64,000 nt of DNA from Methylobacterium sp. B4 (GCF_003201865.1 NZ_QJJJ01000010.1:62001-126000), one strand, 5' to 3'; counted from the stretch's first letter, positions 9,832-19,177 are shown. Numbers and translations: made by a program. Notes: generated from the letters alone by a model not told the origin.

Positions 9832-10275
9832 ATGAGCAAGACTCTGTTCACCATCGGCTACGAAGGCCTGTCCCCGGACCGTCTGCACGGCGCGCTTAAG
9901 GAGGCCGGCGTCACCGTCCTCGCCGATGTGCGGGCGGTGGCCAATTCGCGCAAGCGCGGCTTCTCCAAGGGCGCGCTCAAGGCGGGGCTGGCCGAAGCCG
10001 GCCTCGGCTACGAGCACTTTCGAAGCCTCGGCACGCCGAAATCCGGCCGCGAGGCGGCCCGCGCCCACGATGCCGGGCTGATGCGGCGGATCTATTGCGA
10101 GGAGGTGCTCGACACCGCCGATGGCGGGCTCGCCCTGGCCGAGCTGGCCGCGCGCCAGCCGATCTGCCTGCTCTGCTTCGAGCGCGATCCCGCCCGCTGC
10201 CACCGCCGGGTTCTGGCGGAGCGCCTGAGCCCGCGCGGCTTCACGACCGTCGATCTCTACGGCGATTTTTTGTAG
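9832..10275 (+). CDS. DUF488 family protein
   Basis: Protein of 147 residues that matches DUF488 from end to end: TIGYEGLSPDRLHGALKEAGVTVLADVRAVANSRKRGFSK at the N-terminus, then HFRSLGTPKSGRE, and the family's Cys-containing motif LLCFERDPARCHRRVLAE near the C-terminus. The biochemical role of DUF488 is not established; the paired Cys residues suggest nucleic-acid or metal contact, which is only inference. It begins about 200 bp beyond the lysozyme start on the other strand, so the two share a divergent promoter region. Confidence 0.85.
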   Translation: MSKTLFTIGYEGLSPDRLHGALKEAGVTVLADVRAVANSRKRGFSKGALKAGLAEAGLGYEHFRSLGTPKSGREAARAHDAGLMRRIYCEEVLDTADGGLALAELAARQPICLLCFERDPARCHRRVLAERLSPRGFTTVDLYGDFL

Positions 10276-10333
10276 GAATCTCCGGATCTTGGCCGTCCGC
10301 TCACCGGGCGGGCCCAGCGAAAAGTCCAAGGAA

Positions 10334-11575
10334 TCAGCGCATGAGCTGCGGCGCGCCCAGCCGCGGCTGCACGCCCTCGCGCATGACGAAGCGCCGCAGG
10401 GGCGGGATGGCGCCGAGCGCCACGAGGCCGAGGCCCCGCAGGGCATCGACCGGCAGCAGACCCGTGAGCAGCGAGCGGTTGAGCCAGTCGACCGCCGTGC
10501 CCCGCAGGCGCGCATCCATGCTTCGCGTCCGGGCGAACCCTGCCAGCGAGGCCGGGGCTCCCGGATCCCGGTTCGCCTCGCGGGCGGAGAAGACCGCGTC
10601 CCGCAGGGCGGCGGCGTCGCGCAGGCCGAGATTCAGCCCCTGCGCCCCGATCGGCGGGAAGACGTGGGCGGCCTCGCCGATCAGGGCGAGGCGCTCGGCC
10701 ACCGGATTCGCCACCGAGAGGCCGCGCATCGGCACGAGCCCGCGGGGACCGTCGATCCGCATGGCCCCCAGCATCGAGCGGGCCTGATGCTCCACCGCCG
10801 CGGCCAGGGCCGCGTCGTCGAGGTCCGAGAGGCGCTTGGCCGCCCGCTCGGCGGTCACCCAGACGAGGCTGGAGCGGTGGCCGCCGGGCAGGGGGACCAG
10901 GGTGAAGGGTCCGTTGCGGGTGTGGAACTCGGTGGAGATGTCCCGGTGCGGCCGATCATGGGCGAGCAGGGTGGTGAGCGCCGCCTGCGGGTAGGACCAT
11001 TCGCGGGTTCGCAGGGATGCGGCCGTCCGCAGGGGCGAGCGCCCGCCATCGGCGCCGACGACAAGCCGCGCCTCCAGGCTGCGCCCGTCCTCCAGCGCCA
11101 GCGCGGCGGCCCCGTCCGCCCGGTGCATCCCGGCCGAATCCGCCTCGAACAGCGTCAGGCCCGGCGTGGTGCGGGCCTGCCGGCGCAGGGTCTCGACGAG
11201 GCGGGCGCTCTCGACGTTCCAGCCGAAGGCGTCGAGCCCGATCTCGGAGGCCGAGAAGCGAGCGGGCGGCGGACGAAACAGGCTGCCGGTGTCGTCGACG
11301 ATCTGGAGTTCGGCCAGCGGGGCGGCGTGCGGCGCGATCTCGTCCCAGGCGCCGAGCACCCGCAGGAAACGCACCGAGCCGTCGAGCAGGGCCACGGTGC
11401 GCCCGTCCGCGACCGGCGCGTGGCGCCCGACGAGGGCGGTCTCCACGCCGTCGCGGGCGAGCGCCAGGGCCGCGGCGAGCCCGGCCGCGCCCGCTCCCAC
11501 CACCGCCACCTCGAAGCGGGGCGGCGGGCCGGCGGGATGCGCGCGCGGGGGGGATGTCGGCACCGGGACCGTCAC
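10334..11575 (-). CDS. UbiH/Coq6-type FAD-dependent monooxygenase
   Basis: Flavoprotein hydroxylase of about 413 residues. The FAD ADP-binding fingerprint is near the N-terminus (VAVVGAGAAGLAAALALARDG), the middle DG motif is LVVGADGGRSPLR, and the second FAD motif is LIGEAAHVFPPIGAQGLNLGLRDA. These are the signatures of the UbiH/UbiF/VisC group that hydroxylates the ubiquinone ring, though other aromatic substrates are possible. I chose the GTG at 11575, which has GGAG at 9 nt; the reading frame runs further upstream but that part is Arg/Pro-rich and unlike the family. It converges with the DUF488 gene. Confidence 0.88.
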   Translation of the reverse strand: MTVPVPTSPPRAHPAGPPPRFEVAVVGAGAAGLAAALALARDGVETALVGRHAPVADGRTVALLDGSVRFLRVLGAWDEIAPHAAPLAELQIVDDTGSLFRPPPARFSASEIGLDAFGWNVESARLVETLRRQARTTPGLTLFEADSAGMHRADGAAALALEDGRSLEARLVVGADGGRSPLRTAASLRTREWSYPQAALTTLLAHDRPHRDISTEFHTRNGPFTLVPLPGGHRSSLVWVTAERAAKRLSDLDDAALAAAVEHQARSMLGAMRIDGPRGLVPMRGLSVANPVAERLALIGEAAHVFPPIGAQGLNLGLRDAAALRDAVFSAREANRDPGAPASLAGFARTRSMDARLRGTAVDWLNRSLLTGLLPVDALRGLGLVALGAIPPLRRFVMREGVQPRLGAPQLMR

Positions 11576-11911
11576 GGCGGGAAGCTCCTTCGGGCCGCCG
11601 CCGAGAGGATGCGGGGCTCCGCCGTTCCTACAGAGGCGGGAGCGCGGCGGGGTCAAGTGCGACCGAGAGGGCGGGCGGGCGGTTCGCTCGGAGCCCGAGC
11701 CCGCGCAGGCGTGCGACATCGCCTCGAAGCCGGCGGGGAAATCAGGGTGATGGCGCCGAGCGTTCGCTCTGAAAGGTGAGATCCCGGGCAATCTGACGTG
11801 AAACCAAATCGATCCTCCGGCATTGGCAACCTATGTTGGGGGCTGCGCGGTCTCGTCGCGGGGTTCCAAGATTCACATCGTCCATTGGCGTCCGGGGGGG
11901 CGTCTCATCTC
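11576..11911. other. Intergenic region with no recognised gene
   Basis: This stretch lies between the divergent starts of the flavin monooxygenase (leftward) and the small coupled ORF pair (rightward), so it should hold both promoters. The part from about 11800 to 11900 is less GC-rich than the surroundings. I see no convincing RNA gene or conserved protein in it. Confidence 0.5.
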
Positions 11912-12118
11912 ATGAAAACCTTCATCACCACGCGGCCCGAAGCCGAACCGGCGCGCTTCGACTCGTCCTTCGATCCCGTTCTTTCGGGCGTCGCCCAGGG
12001 CCTCGCCCGGCTGTTTCCGCCCGTCGAGCACACGCGCAATCCGCAGGACGGCAGCGAGCACCCGCACCCGGCGCAGGGCCTGGACGACGAGGCCGGCGGG
12101 GAGGGCGAGCGCGGGTGA
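11912..12118 (+). CDS. Small acidic hypothetical protein, coupled to the next ORF
   Basis: Predicted 68-residue hydrophilic protein (MKTFITTRPEAEPARFDSSF...), without signal peptide or membrane segment. I do not recognise its family. A real gene is suggested by the TGATG overlap with the following ORF at 12116-12120, which is typical of translational coupling, and by a composition unlike the Arg/Ala-rich shadow frames. The residues DPVLSGVAQGLARLFPP could form an amphipathic helix; the remainder is His/Pro/Asp-rich and probably disordered. Confidence 0.6.
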   Translation: MKTFITTRPEAEPARFDSSFDPVLSGVAQGLARLFPPVEHTRNPQDGSEHPHPAQGLDDEAGGEGERG

Positions 12119-12342
12119 TGCGGCCGGAGCTGATCGAGCAGCACATCACGGCGATGACGACGGCCAGCAGCAACCTGCTGCGCCAGATGGAGGATGAGGG
12201 CCTGGACTACCGGCTCGTCATGCATCCCGAGGATACCGGCACCCTGCATGTCCACGTTCGGGCGCTGACGCCGGAGCTCGACGCCCGCATCCGCCGCTGC
12301 CTGTCCGGCACCGGCATGCAGCTCGCCGTGCGCGAAGGATAG
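12118..12342 (+). CDS. Small hypothetical protein
   Basis: A 74-residue protein (MRPELIEQHITAMTTASSN...) with helical N-terminal half and a beta-rich C-terminal half (RLVMHPEDTGTLHVHVRALTPELDARIRRCL). Its ATG overlaps the stop codon of the preceding small gene, so the two are probably translated together. It has no signal peptide or transmembrane segment. I do not recognise a family. The pair may form a small two-subunit unit; that is inference from the coupling only. Confidence 0.6.
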   Translation: MRPELIEQHITAMTTASSNLLRQMEDEGLDYRLVMHPEDTGTLHVHVRALTPELDARIRRCLSGTGMQLAVREG

Positions 12343-12444
12343 CGCGCGCAGTCACGCATTCGTCGGAGAGCGGCGTCCGACCCCTTGCCTGTGCTCGCCG
12401 GGCCGATATCTCGCGTCCTGTTCGGGAATGACGAGGAGGATGCG

Positions 12445-13419
12445 ATGCCGAAGGCAATCCGGGTGCACGCCTATGGCGGGCCGGAGGCGATGGTCTACGA
12501 GGACGTGCCCTCGCCCCAGCCCGGTCCGGGGCAGATCCGCGTCCGGCAGACCGCCATCGGCGTCAACTTCATCGACATCTACTTCCGCTCGGGCGCCTAC
12601 AAGGCTCCCTCGCTCCCCTTCACCCTCGGCAAGGAGGGTGCGGGCGTGGTCGATGCCCTGGGCGAGGGCGTGACCGATTTCCGCCTCGGCGAGCGCGTGG
12701 CCTATGCCGGCGCCACCGGCACCTATGCCGAGGAAGTGGTGGTGGACACCAAGGGCGTCGTCCACGTGCCCGATGCGATCTCCGACGAGACCGCCGCGGC
12801 GATGATGCTGAAAGGGCTGACCGCGCAGTACCTGCTGCGCCGGACCTACCGGGTCCAGCCCGGCGACACGATCCTGTTCCACGCCGCCGCCGGCGGCGTC
12901 GGGCTCATCGCCACGCAATGGGCCAAGCATCTCGGCGCCACCGTGATCGGCACCGTGGGTTCGGAGGAGAAGGCGGAACTGGCGCGCGAACACGGCTGCG
13001 ACCACGTCATCCTCTACCGCGACGAGGACTTTGCCGCCCGCGTGCGCGAGATCACGGGCGGGAAGGGCGTGCCGGTGGTCTATGACGGCGTCGGCAAGGC
13101 GACTTTCCCCGCCTCCCTCGACTGCCTCTCGCCCTTCGGCATCTTCGCGAGCTTCGGCTCGTCCTCGGGGGCGATCGAGGCCTTCGACATCGGCATCCTC
13201 GCCGCCAAGGGCTCGCTCTACGCCACACGCCCGACCCTCTTCACCCACATCGCCACCCGCGAAAGCCTCGACGCCAACGCCGCCGAGCTGTTCGAGGTCG
13301 TGGCGAGCGGCGCGGTGAAGATCCCGGTCCACGCCCGGGCCAAACTCGCCGACGCGGCCCAGGTCCATCGCGACCTCGCCGGACGGCAGACGACGGGCGC
13401 GACGGTGATGACGCCGTGA
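12445..13419 (+). CDS. qorA: NADPH:quinone oxidoreductase, zinc-independent MDR family
   Basis: Medium-chain dehydrogenase/reductase of 324 residues. The N-terminal catalytic fold (MPKAIRVHAYGGPEAMVYEDVPSPQPGPGQIRVRQ...) lacks the zinc-binding Cys/His set of alcohol dehydrogenases, and the nucleotide site is AAAGGVGLIATQWAKHLGATVIGTVGS, as in QorA. The family reduces quinones with NADPH by one-electron steps. The start at 12445 has an almost perfect ribosome site (AGGAGGA). It lies 100 bp after the small coupled pair in the same direction, and a palindromic repeat follows the stop codon. Confidence 0.92.
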   Translation: MPKAIRVHAYGGPEAMVYEDVPSPQPGPGQIRVRQTAIGVNFIDIYFRSGAYKAPSLPFTLGKEGAGVVDALGEGVTDFRLGERVAYAGATGTYAEEVVVDTKGVVHVPDAISDETAAAMMLKGLTAQYLLRRTYRVQPGDTILFHAAAGGVGLIATQWAKHLGATVIGTVGSEEKAELAREHGCDHVILYRDEDFAARVREITGGKGVPVVYDGVGKATFPASLDCLSPFGIFASFGSSSGAIEAFDIGILAAKGSLYATRPTLFTHIATRESLDANAAELFEVVASGAVKIPVHARAKLADAAQVHRDLAGRQTTGATVMTP

Positions 13420-13440
13420 TCCTCGTATCCTAGGACCAAA

Positions 13441-13490
13441 GGATCCCGGGCTCCGCCCGGACCCGCCGGGGGACTGGATCCCTCGGAACC
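13441..13490. repeat. GC-rich intergenic palindromic element, family B
   Basis: Short intergenic element after qorA with the core GGGCTCCGCCCGGACCCGCC, then GGGGGACTGGATCCC. Related copies are at 42297-42343 and about 52300-52380. The first half (CGGGCTCCGCCCG) can fold into a hairpin. The copies all lie between genes, which fits a REP-like family or a family of transcription stop/stabilising hairpins. Confidence 0.6.
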
Positions 13491-13503
13491 CTCGGACCTC
13501 GCG

Positions 13504-14130
13504 ATGAAGCTGACCGAACACGACGTTCTGCTCGTCATCGACGTGCAGAACGATTTTCTGCCCGGCGGGGCGCTGGCCGTGCCGGAAGGCGATGCGGTGA
13601 TCGCGCCGATCAACCGGCTGGCGGCGCGCCTGCCCCACGTCATCCTCACCCAGGATTGGCACCCGTCCGGCCACGCCTCCTTCCACGCGAGCCACGCGGA
13701 CAAGTCTCCCTACGAGACGACGCTGCTGCACTACGGCGAGCAGGTGCTCTGGCCGGAGCATTGCGTGCAGGGCACGCACGGCGCCGCGCTGGCCGAGGGC
13801 TTGGAGACGGACCGGGCCGAACTGGTGATCCGCAAGGGCTACCATCCCGGCATCGACAGCTACTCGGCCTTCCTCGAGGCCGACGGGCGGACCCGCACGG
13901 GGCTCGCCGGCTACCTCGCCGAGCGCGGCCTGACCCGCCTGTTTCTGGCCGGCCTCGCCACCGATTTCTGTGTGCTCTGGAGCGCCCTCGACGCCCGTGA
14001 GGCCGGGCTCGAGGTCGTCGTGGTCGAGGATGCCGTGCGGGGGATCGATCTCGACGGCTCGCTGGCGCGGGCCTGGGACGCGATGGAGCGCGCGGGCGTC
14101 GGTCGCATCGACAGCGCGGCGCTTGCCTGA
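13504..14130 (+). CDS. pncA: Nicotinamidase (pyrazinamidase)
   Basis: Isochorismatase-fold amidase of 208 residues that converts nicotinamide to nicotinate in NAD salvage. The catalytic triad is visible: Asp in VIDVQNDFLPGG, Lys in ELVIRKGYHP, and Cys in ATDFCVLWSALDA. The metal-binding set Asp-x-His...His is in LTQDWHPSGHASFHASH. The length is normal for PncA. It follows qorA in the same direction, separated by the repeat element at 13441, so it probably has its own promoter. Confidence 0.95.
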   Translation: MKLTEHDVLLVIDVQNDFLPGGALAVPEGDAVIAPINRLAARLPHVILTQDWHPSGHASFHASHADKSPYETTLLHYGEQVLWPEHCVQGTHGAALAEGLETDRAELVIRKGYHPGIDSYSAFLEADGRTRTGLAGYLAERGLTRLFLAGLATDFCVLWSALDAREAGLEVVVVEDAVRGIDLDGSLARAWDAMERAGVGRIDSAALA

Positions 14131-14137
14131 CGGCCTT

Positions 14138-14180
14138 CATCCCACCGACGTCCTCATCCTGAGGTGGCTTCAGGAATGAG
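14138..14180. repeat. Partial copy of CATCCTGAGG palindromic repeat, family A
   Basis: Contains CCTCATCCTGAGGTGGCTTCAGGAATGAGG-like sequence between the convergent stops of pncA and pabC. It matches one arm of the longer palindromes at 24022-24153 and 48403-48539. It could form a hairpin and serve as a bidirectional stop between the convergent genes. Confidence 0.55.
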
Positions 14181-14183
14181 GGA

Positions 14184-15041
14184 TCACGGGTCGAGCGCCT
14201 CCGGCTCGACCCCGCACGACTCCACCACCGCCGCCCGCAGGGCCGCGCAGAGCCTGCGAACGGTTGCGTGCCCGGCGCTGTCGTAGGCCCGGGCGCCGAG
14301 CGCCGTCACGGGCGCGAGCAGGCGCAGGGAGTTCGTCACGAACAAGGCCTCCGCGGCCTCCAGCTCGGAGGGCGGGAGAGGGCGCTCCGTGACCGCCAAG
14401 CCGAGCGCGGGCGCGATCTTCGTCAGAATCTCGGCACGAACGATGCCCGGCAGCACGCCCTCCTCGGAGGGTGGGGTCACGATCGCGTCCGGGAAGACGG
14501 CGAAGACATTGCCGGTGCCGGCGCAGGCCACGCCGCCCTTGGTGTTGAGGAACAGCGCCTCGTCGAAGCCCTGCGCCTGCGCCGCCCGGGCGGCGAGCAC
14601 CGCGTCGAGATAGCCCAGCGTCTTGAGGCGCGCGGCCGGCGAGGTCTCGTTGCGGGCGATCGGCGTGAGGGTGAGCCGCAGGGGCGCGAAGAACAGCCCG
14701 GCCCGCGCGGGCGCGACGCTGCCGAACAGGAAGGGCGTCGGCTCCGTCGGCGGGGCCAGCCCGCGGGGGCCGGGGCCGCGGGTGAGCGTGGTGCGGATCG
14801 CCGCGAGCGGGACCGCGCCCGCGAGCGCCTGCATCGCCTCGACGATGCGCGCCCGGTCCACGGGGAAGCCGAGCGCCGCCGCGGCGGCGGCGAGGCGGTC
14901 GACATGGGCCGCCTCGAAGGCGACCCGGCCCTGGAGCGCGAGCGCCGTGTCGAACACCCCGTCGCCGAGCAGCAGGCCGCGGTCGCCCATGGCGAAGGGC
15001 AGGGTGCCGCCTTCGACCAGCCGCCCGTCAGACCACAGCAT
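14184..15041 (-). CDS. pabC: 4-amino-4-deoxychorismate lyase
   Basis: Class IV PLP enzyme of 285 residues that releases pyruvate from aminodeoxychorismate to give p-aminobenzoate for folate (and methanopterin-type cofactor) synthesis. The fold IV signatures are RGLLLGDGVFDTALALQG near the N-terminus, the likely PLP lysine in ARLKTLGYLDAVLA, and EALFLNTKGGVACAGTGNVFAVF. The 5' end overlaps pabA by 14 nt. Position behind pabB and pabA decides between this and branched-chain or D-amino-acid aminotransferase relatives. Confidence 0.9.
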   Translation of the reverse strand: MLWSDGRLVEGGTLPFAMGDRGLLLGDGVFDTALALQGRVAFEAAHVDRLAAAAAALGFPVDRARIVEAMQALAGAVPLAAIRTTLTRGPGPRGLAPPTEPTPFLFGSVAPARAGLFFAPLRLTLTPIARNETSPAARLKTLGYLDAVLAARAAQAQGFDEALFLNTKGGVACAGTGNVFAVFPDAIVTPPSEEGVLPGIVRAEILTKIAPALGLAVTERPLPPSELEAAEALFVTNSLRLLAPVTALGARAYDSAGHATVRRLCAALRAAVVESCGVEPEALDP

Positions 15042-15657
15042 CGGCGGGCCTTCTCGTGCGCGCCGGGTCGCGATCCGCCCGCCACGCGCGGGCGCCCTTG
15101 AGGAAGTTGGCGAACAGGGCGTGGCCGTTCTCGGTCAGCACCGATTCCGGGTGGAACTGGATGCCCCAGGTCGGATGCGCACGGTGGGAGAGCGCCATCA
15201 CCTCGCCTTCCGCCGAGACGGCATCGACCGCGAGCTGCCGCTCCATCTCCGGCGTCGGCGCCACGATCAGCGAGTGGTAGCGCCCGACCTGCATCGGCTG
15301 CGGCAACCCCGAGAACAGCCCGGCGCCCTCGTGGCGGATCGGCGTGGCGTGGCCGTGGAGCGGGCGGCCTGCCCGCTCGACCCGGCCGCCGAAGGCCGCG
15401 CCGATCGCCTGATGCCCGAGGCAGACCCCGAGGATCGGCACCTCGCCCGAGAGTTCGCGGATCGCGGGCAGGCTGACGCCCGCCTCCTGCGGCGTGCAGG
15501 GGCCGGGGGAGATCACCACCGCCTCGGGCTTCAGCGCGCGGATGCCGGCGACGTCCAGCGCGTCGTTGCGCACGACCTCGACCCGTTCGCCGAGCTCCTC
15601 GAAGTAGCGCACCACGTTGAAGACGAAGGAATCGTAGTTGTCGACGACGAGGATCAT
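15028..15657 (-). CDS. pabA: Aminodeoxychorismate synthase, glutamine amidotransferase subunit
   Basis: Class I glutamine amidotransferase of 209 residues supplying ammonia to PabB. The catalytic Cys is in LGVCLGHQAIG, and the His-x-Glu pair is in GIQFHPESVLTENG. The N-terminus (MILVVDNYDSFVFNVVRYFEELG) is standard for PabA/TrpG. Its ATG overlaps the pabB stop by 4 nt (ATGA), so translation is coupled. The protein could also serve anthranilate synthase, as in some bacteria, but the operon points to PABA synthesis. Confidence 0.93.
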   Translation of the reverse strand: MILVVDNYDSFVFNVVRYFEELGERVEVVRNDALDVAGIRALKPEAVVISPGPCTPQEAGVSLPAIRELSGEVPILGVCLGHQAIGAAFGGRVERAGRPLHGHATPIRHEGAGLFSGLPQPMQVGRYHSLIVAPTPEMERQLAVDAVSAEGEVMALSHRAHPTWGIQFHPESVLTENGHALFANFLKGARAWRADRDPARTRRPADAVV

Positions 15658-17057
15658 GGCGCCTCCTCCCCGAAGGCCGCGAAGACGCGCGCCGCCTTGG
15701 TTAGCGTCTCCTCGTATTCGGGGCCGGGCTCGGAGAGCAGCGTCACGCCCCCGCCGGCCTGGAGCACGGCCCGGGCTCCGTCCATGAACACGGTGCGGAT
15801 CGCGATCGAGGTGTCGAGCGATCCGTCGAAGCCGAGCGCGCCGATCGCCCCGCAATAGAGCTCGCGCGCGTCGCCCTCGATCTCGGTGATGATGTCCATG
15901 GCCCTGAGCTTCGGCGCCCCGGTGATCGACCCGCCGGGAAAGGTCCTTTGGATGAGGTCGAGGGCGTCCGCGCCCTCCCGGAGCGTGCCGGTCACCACCG
16001 AGACGAGATGGTGGATGCCGGCATAGGATTCCACCCCGCACAGGACGGGCACCCGCACGCTGCCCGGCTCGCAGACCCGCGAGAGGTCGTTGCGCAGCAG
16101 GTCCACGATCATGATGTTCTCGGCCCGCTCCTTGGGGTTGGCCTGGAGCGCGGCGGCGACCGCGGCGTCGCGGGCCGGATCGGGATCGCGGCGCACCGTG
16201 CCCTTGATCGGCCGCGTCTCGACCGCCCGGCCCTCCAGCTTCAGGAAACGCTCGGGCGAGGAGGAGGCGACGGCAAGACCGTCGAAGTCGAGATAGGCGC
16301 CGAAGGTTGCCGGGTTGGTGGCGCGCAGCCGGCGATAGAACGCGAAGGGGTCGAAGCCGGGCGGCAGGTCGGCGGCGAAACGCTGGGCGATGTTGGCCTG
16401 ATAGATGTCGCCGGCACGGATGTAATCACGAACCCTTTCGACAGCGATCTCATAGGCTTCGCGCGAAAAGTTCGAGCGCCATGCGAGCGGCACTCCGACC
16501 CAGGCGGGCGCCGGTTCGGGTTCTTCGGCCAGCAGCGCCGCGAAGCGCTCGAGCCGCTCCCCGGCCCGCCGCTCCCGCGCGGCCGGGTCGGTCTCCGGAA
16601 AGCCCGTGGCGATCAGGAGGCAGGTCCGACGCCCGTGATCCACGGCGAGCAACGTGTCGTAGAGGTTGAAGGCACAGTCGTCGGTGAGCCCCGCCCGGCG
16701 GGCCGGGGCGGCGACCCGCTCCAGGCTCGCGCCGAGATCGTAGGCGAAGTAGCCGATCGCCGCCCCGGGAAAGGCCGGCAGGTCGGCCCGCGGCGCGAGG
16801 CGGTAGGGCGCGAGGCAGGCCCGCAGGGCGGCGAGCGGGGGGCCGGGGATCTCGCGTCCGTCCAGCGTGGCGCGGCCGTCGCGATACCGGAACCGCCCGA
16901 ACGGGTCGGCGGCCAGCACCGAGACGCGGCCCAGCGTGTCGTGCTGCATGGCGCTGTCGAGGAAGGCGAGTCCGGGCAGCCGGGCGAGCCGCGCGGCGGC
17001 CGCGACCGGGTCGGTGTAGGGAATCTCGCGGGTCCAGACCATGGGCTCGGCCGTCAT
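15654..17057 (-). CDS. pabB: Aminodeoxychorismate synthase component I
   Basis: Chorismate-binding enzyme of 467 residues that makes aminodeoxychorismate with PabA. The motif is VETRPIKGTVRRDPDPARD; the Lys in PIKGT marks PabB rather than TrpE, which has Ala there. Further signatures are NPKERAENIMIVDLLRNDLSRVC and TFPGGSITGAPKLRAMDIITEIE. It is the first gene of a tightly packed pabB-pabA-pabC operon with 4 and 14 nt overlaps. The start may be at 17057 or at the in-frame ATG at 17042. Confidence 0.94.
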   Translation of the reverse strand: MTAEPMVWTREIPYTDPVAAAARLARLPGLAFLDSAMQHDTLGRVSVLAADPFGRFRYRDGRATLDGREIPGPPLAALRACLAPYRLAPRADLPAFPGAAIGYFAYDLGASLERVAAPARRAGLTDDCAFNLYDTLLAVDHGRRTCLLIATGFPETDPAARERRAGERLERFAALLAEEPEPAPAWVGVPLAWRSNFSREAYEIAVERVRDYIRAGDIYQANIAQRFAADLPPGFDPFAFYRRLRATNPATFGAYLDFDGLAVASSSPERFLKLEGRAVETRPIKGTVRRDPDPARDAAVAAALQANPKERAENIMIVDLLRNDLSRVCEPGSVRVPVLCGVESYAGIHHLVSVVTGTLREGADALDLIQRTFPGGSITGAPKLRAMDIITEIEGDARELYCGAIGALGFDGSLDTSIAIRTVFMDGARAVLQAGGGVTLLSEPGPEYEETLTKAARVFAAFGEEAP

Positions 17058-17230
17058 GCCTCGTGCGGCGCTCGTTCGGGTCTACCCAAGGGCGCCCGGC
17101 GCGCTCCCGTCAATCGCCCCCGCCTTCCGGACCTGCGGGAGAGGTATGCGCGGCAACCGGCCGAGCCTTGAGAGACCGGTTCAGGATACGCGAGCAGATC
17201 ATTGCATCGAAACAATTTTCCTGACGATCC

Positions 17231-17653
17231 TCACGCCTCTGACACGGCATCGATGTCGAGCGACGGGGCGACGCCGAGCGCGTCGAGCCGGGCCAGGAAG
17301 TCGGGCCCGAACACGCCGCCGGAATTGCCGCCCTCCATGAACCAGCCCACGAAGAACGCGACCGCGCCGCCCGGCGGCGGCGACCGCGTCGGCGGGCGGA
17401 CCGGCGCCCTTGCTCGGCGGGAAGATCGCGTCGCTCTCCGCAGAGCGCCCGGGCCGCGGCGCGGCCTCGGGACTCGTGCGCGGAGCGCCGGCGTCCCAAG
17501 TCCGGCCAGGCTAAGCCCACCCCAGCCCAGCGCGAAGGGCAGGGCGCGGCACGGCACGGCTCCGGCGCCGTCCGGCTCGGGTGCCGGTTGCGCAGGCCGA
17601 TCCGGGTGCGGTCGCGCTCCATCCGTTTCCGATCGTTCCCGTTTTGCGGCCAC
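17231..17653 (-). CDS. Doubtful ORF with plausible C-terminus
   Basis: Leftward frame of 140 residues between the divergent pabB and rimO starts. The middle is Arg/Pro/Ala-rich and looks like non-coding GC-rich frame. The last 45 residues ([17 protein letters not shown]...) look like real protein with a hydrophobic stretch and ordinary residue use. It may be a poorly conserved small membrane protein, or the 3' remnant of a decayed gene. I do not recognise it. The rest of the 17058-17755 interval holds the promoters of pabB and rimO and nothing else that I can support. Confidence 0.3.
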   Translation of the reverse strand: MAAKRERSETDGARPHPDRPAQPAPEPDGAGAVPCRALPFALGWGGLSLAGLGTPALRARVPRPRRGPGALRRATRSSRRARAPVRPPTRSPPPGGAVAFFVGWFMEGGNSGGVFGPDFLARLDALGVAPSLDIDAVSEA

Positions 17654-17755
17654 GCTCGCAACCGCGCCACGATGCGGTTATATCGGCCCATCCACCGCCA
17701 TCGATGCAGGACGCGCGGGCCTCCGATCCGGAAGCGCCGCCCCCAACGGGCCGTC

Positions 17756-19102
17756 ATGACCGCAACCGCCTCCCCCTCGGACACCAAGGGCGCCGCCGCG
17801 CCGCGGATCTCCTTCGTGTCGCTGGGCTGCCCCAAGGCGCTCGTCGATTCCGAGCGCATCCTCACCCATCTGCGCGCGGAGGGCTACGAGCTGAGCCGCC
17901 GCCACGACGGGGCGGACGTGGTCATCGTCAACACCTGCGGCTTCCTCGATTCGGCCAAGGCCGAGTCGCTCGCCGCGATCGGCGAGGCCATGGCCGAGAA
18001 CGGCCGGGTGATCGTGACCGGCTGCATGGGCGCGCAGCCGGAGGAAATCCGCGAGAAGTATCCGAACCTGCTCGCCGTCACCGGCCCCCAGGCCTACGAA
18101 TCGGTGGTCGCCGCCGTGCACGAGGCGGTGCCGCCCGCCCACGACCCCTTCCTCGACCTGATCCCGCCTCAGGGCGTCAAGCTCACCCCGCGCCACTACG
18201 CCTATCTGAAGATTTCCGAGGGCTGCAACAACCGCTGCACCTTCTGCATCATCCCGTCCCTGCGCGGCGATCTCGTCAGCCGCCCGGCGGGCGACGTGCT
18301 GCGCGAGGCGGAAAAGCTGGTGAAGGCCGGCGTGAAGGAACTGCTCGTCGTCTCGCAGGACACCTCGGCCTACGGCGTCGACACCCGCTACGCCACGAGC
18401 CCGTGGCGGGACCGGGAGGTGCGCGCGCGCTTCTACGATCTGGCGAACGAACTCGGCGAGCTCGGGGCCTGGGTGCGGCTGCACTACGTCTACCCCTACC
18501 CGCATGTCGACGAGGTCATCCCGCTGATGGCCGAGGGCAAGATCCTTCCCTATCTCGACATGCCGCTCCAGCACGCCAGCCCCTCGGTGCTCAAGCGCAT
18601 GCGCCGGCCCGGCAACCAGGAACGCCAACTCGACCGCATCCGGCGCTGGCGCGAGATCTGCCCGGATCTCGCCATCCGCTCGACCTTCATCGTCGGCTTC
18701 CCCGGCGAGACCGACGCCGAGTTCGAGGAACTGCTCGACTGGATCCGCGAGGCGCGGCTGGAGCGCGTCGGCTGCTTCGAGTACGAGCCGGTGAAGGGCG
18801 CCCCCGCCAACGATCTCGGCCTGCTGGTGCCGCCGGAGGTGAAGGCCGAGCGCAAGCGCCGCTTCATGGAGGCACAGAGCCACGTTTCGCTGCGCTTGCA
18901 GCGCGCGAAGGTGGGCAAGCGCTTGTCTGTGATCATCGACGAGGCGGGCCCGAGCGGCGCCCGCGGCCGCTCCAAGGCCGACGCGCCGGAGATCGACGGC
19001 AGCGTCCACGTCGCCTCGCGTCGCCCGCTGCGGCCCGGCGACATCGTCACCGTGAAGATCGAGCGGGCCGACGCCTACGACCTGCACGGCATCGCCGTGT
19101 AG
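17756..19102 (+). CDS. rimO: Ribosomal protein S12 methylthiotransferase
   Basis: Radical-SAM methylthiotransferase of 448 residues that modifies an Asp of ribosomal protein S12. The N-terminal domain has the three cluster cysteines (SLGCPK, NTCGF, TGCMG), the radical-SAM motif is CNNRCTFC in [18 protein letters not shown], and a C-terminal TRAM domain covers about the last 70 residues. The sequence [12 protein letters not shown] and the S12-type specificity region distinguish it from MiaB. The start ATG at 17756 fits the family N-terminus after a short unstructured lead. Confidence 0.95.
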   Translation: MTATASPSDTKGAAAPRISFVSLGCPKALVDSERILTHLRAEGYELSRRHDGADVVIVNTCGFLDSAKAESLAAIGEAMAENGRVIVTGCMGAQPEEIREKYPNLLAVTGPQAYESVVAAVHEAVPPAHDPFLDLIPPQGVKLTPRHYAYLKISEGCNNRCTFCIIPSLRGDLVSRPAGDVLREAEKLVKAGVKELLVVSQDTSAYGVDTRYATSPWRDREVRARFYDLANELGELGAWVRLHYVYPYPHVDEVIPLMAEGKILPYLDMPLQHASPSVLKRMRRPGNQERQLDRIRRWREICPDLAIRSTFIVGFPGETDAEFEELLDWIREARLERVGCFEYEPVKGAPANDLGLLVPPEVKAERKRRFMEAQSHVSLRLQRAKVGKRLSVIIDEAGPSGARGRSKADAPEIDGSVHVASRRPLRPGDIVTVKIERADAYDLHGIAV

Positions 19103-19177
19103 GGGAGGGCGCCGAAAGCGAACCCTCCGGCGCACGGCACGTTGCCCCGTCACGATCACCGAGCGGGCGAGGGATGG

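Noticed and set aside
17110..17865. Longer leftward frame overlapping the rimO start.
   Set aside because: It runs antisense through the rimO N-terminus and has Arg/Ala-rich shadow composition; only the short 17231-17653 frame is kept, with low confidence.
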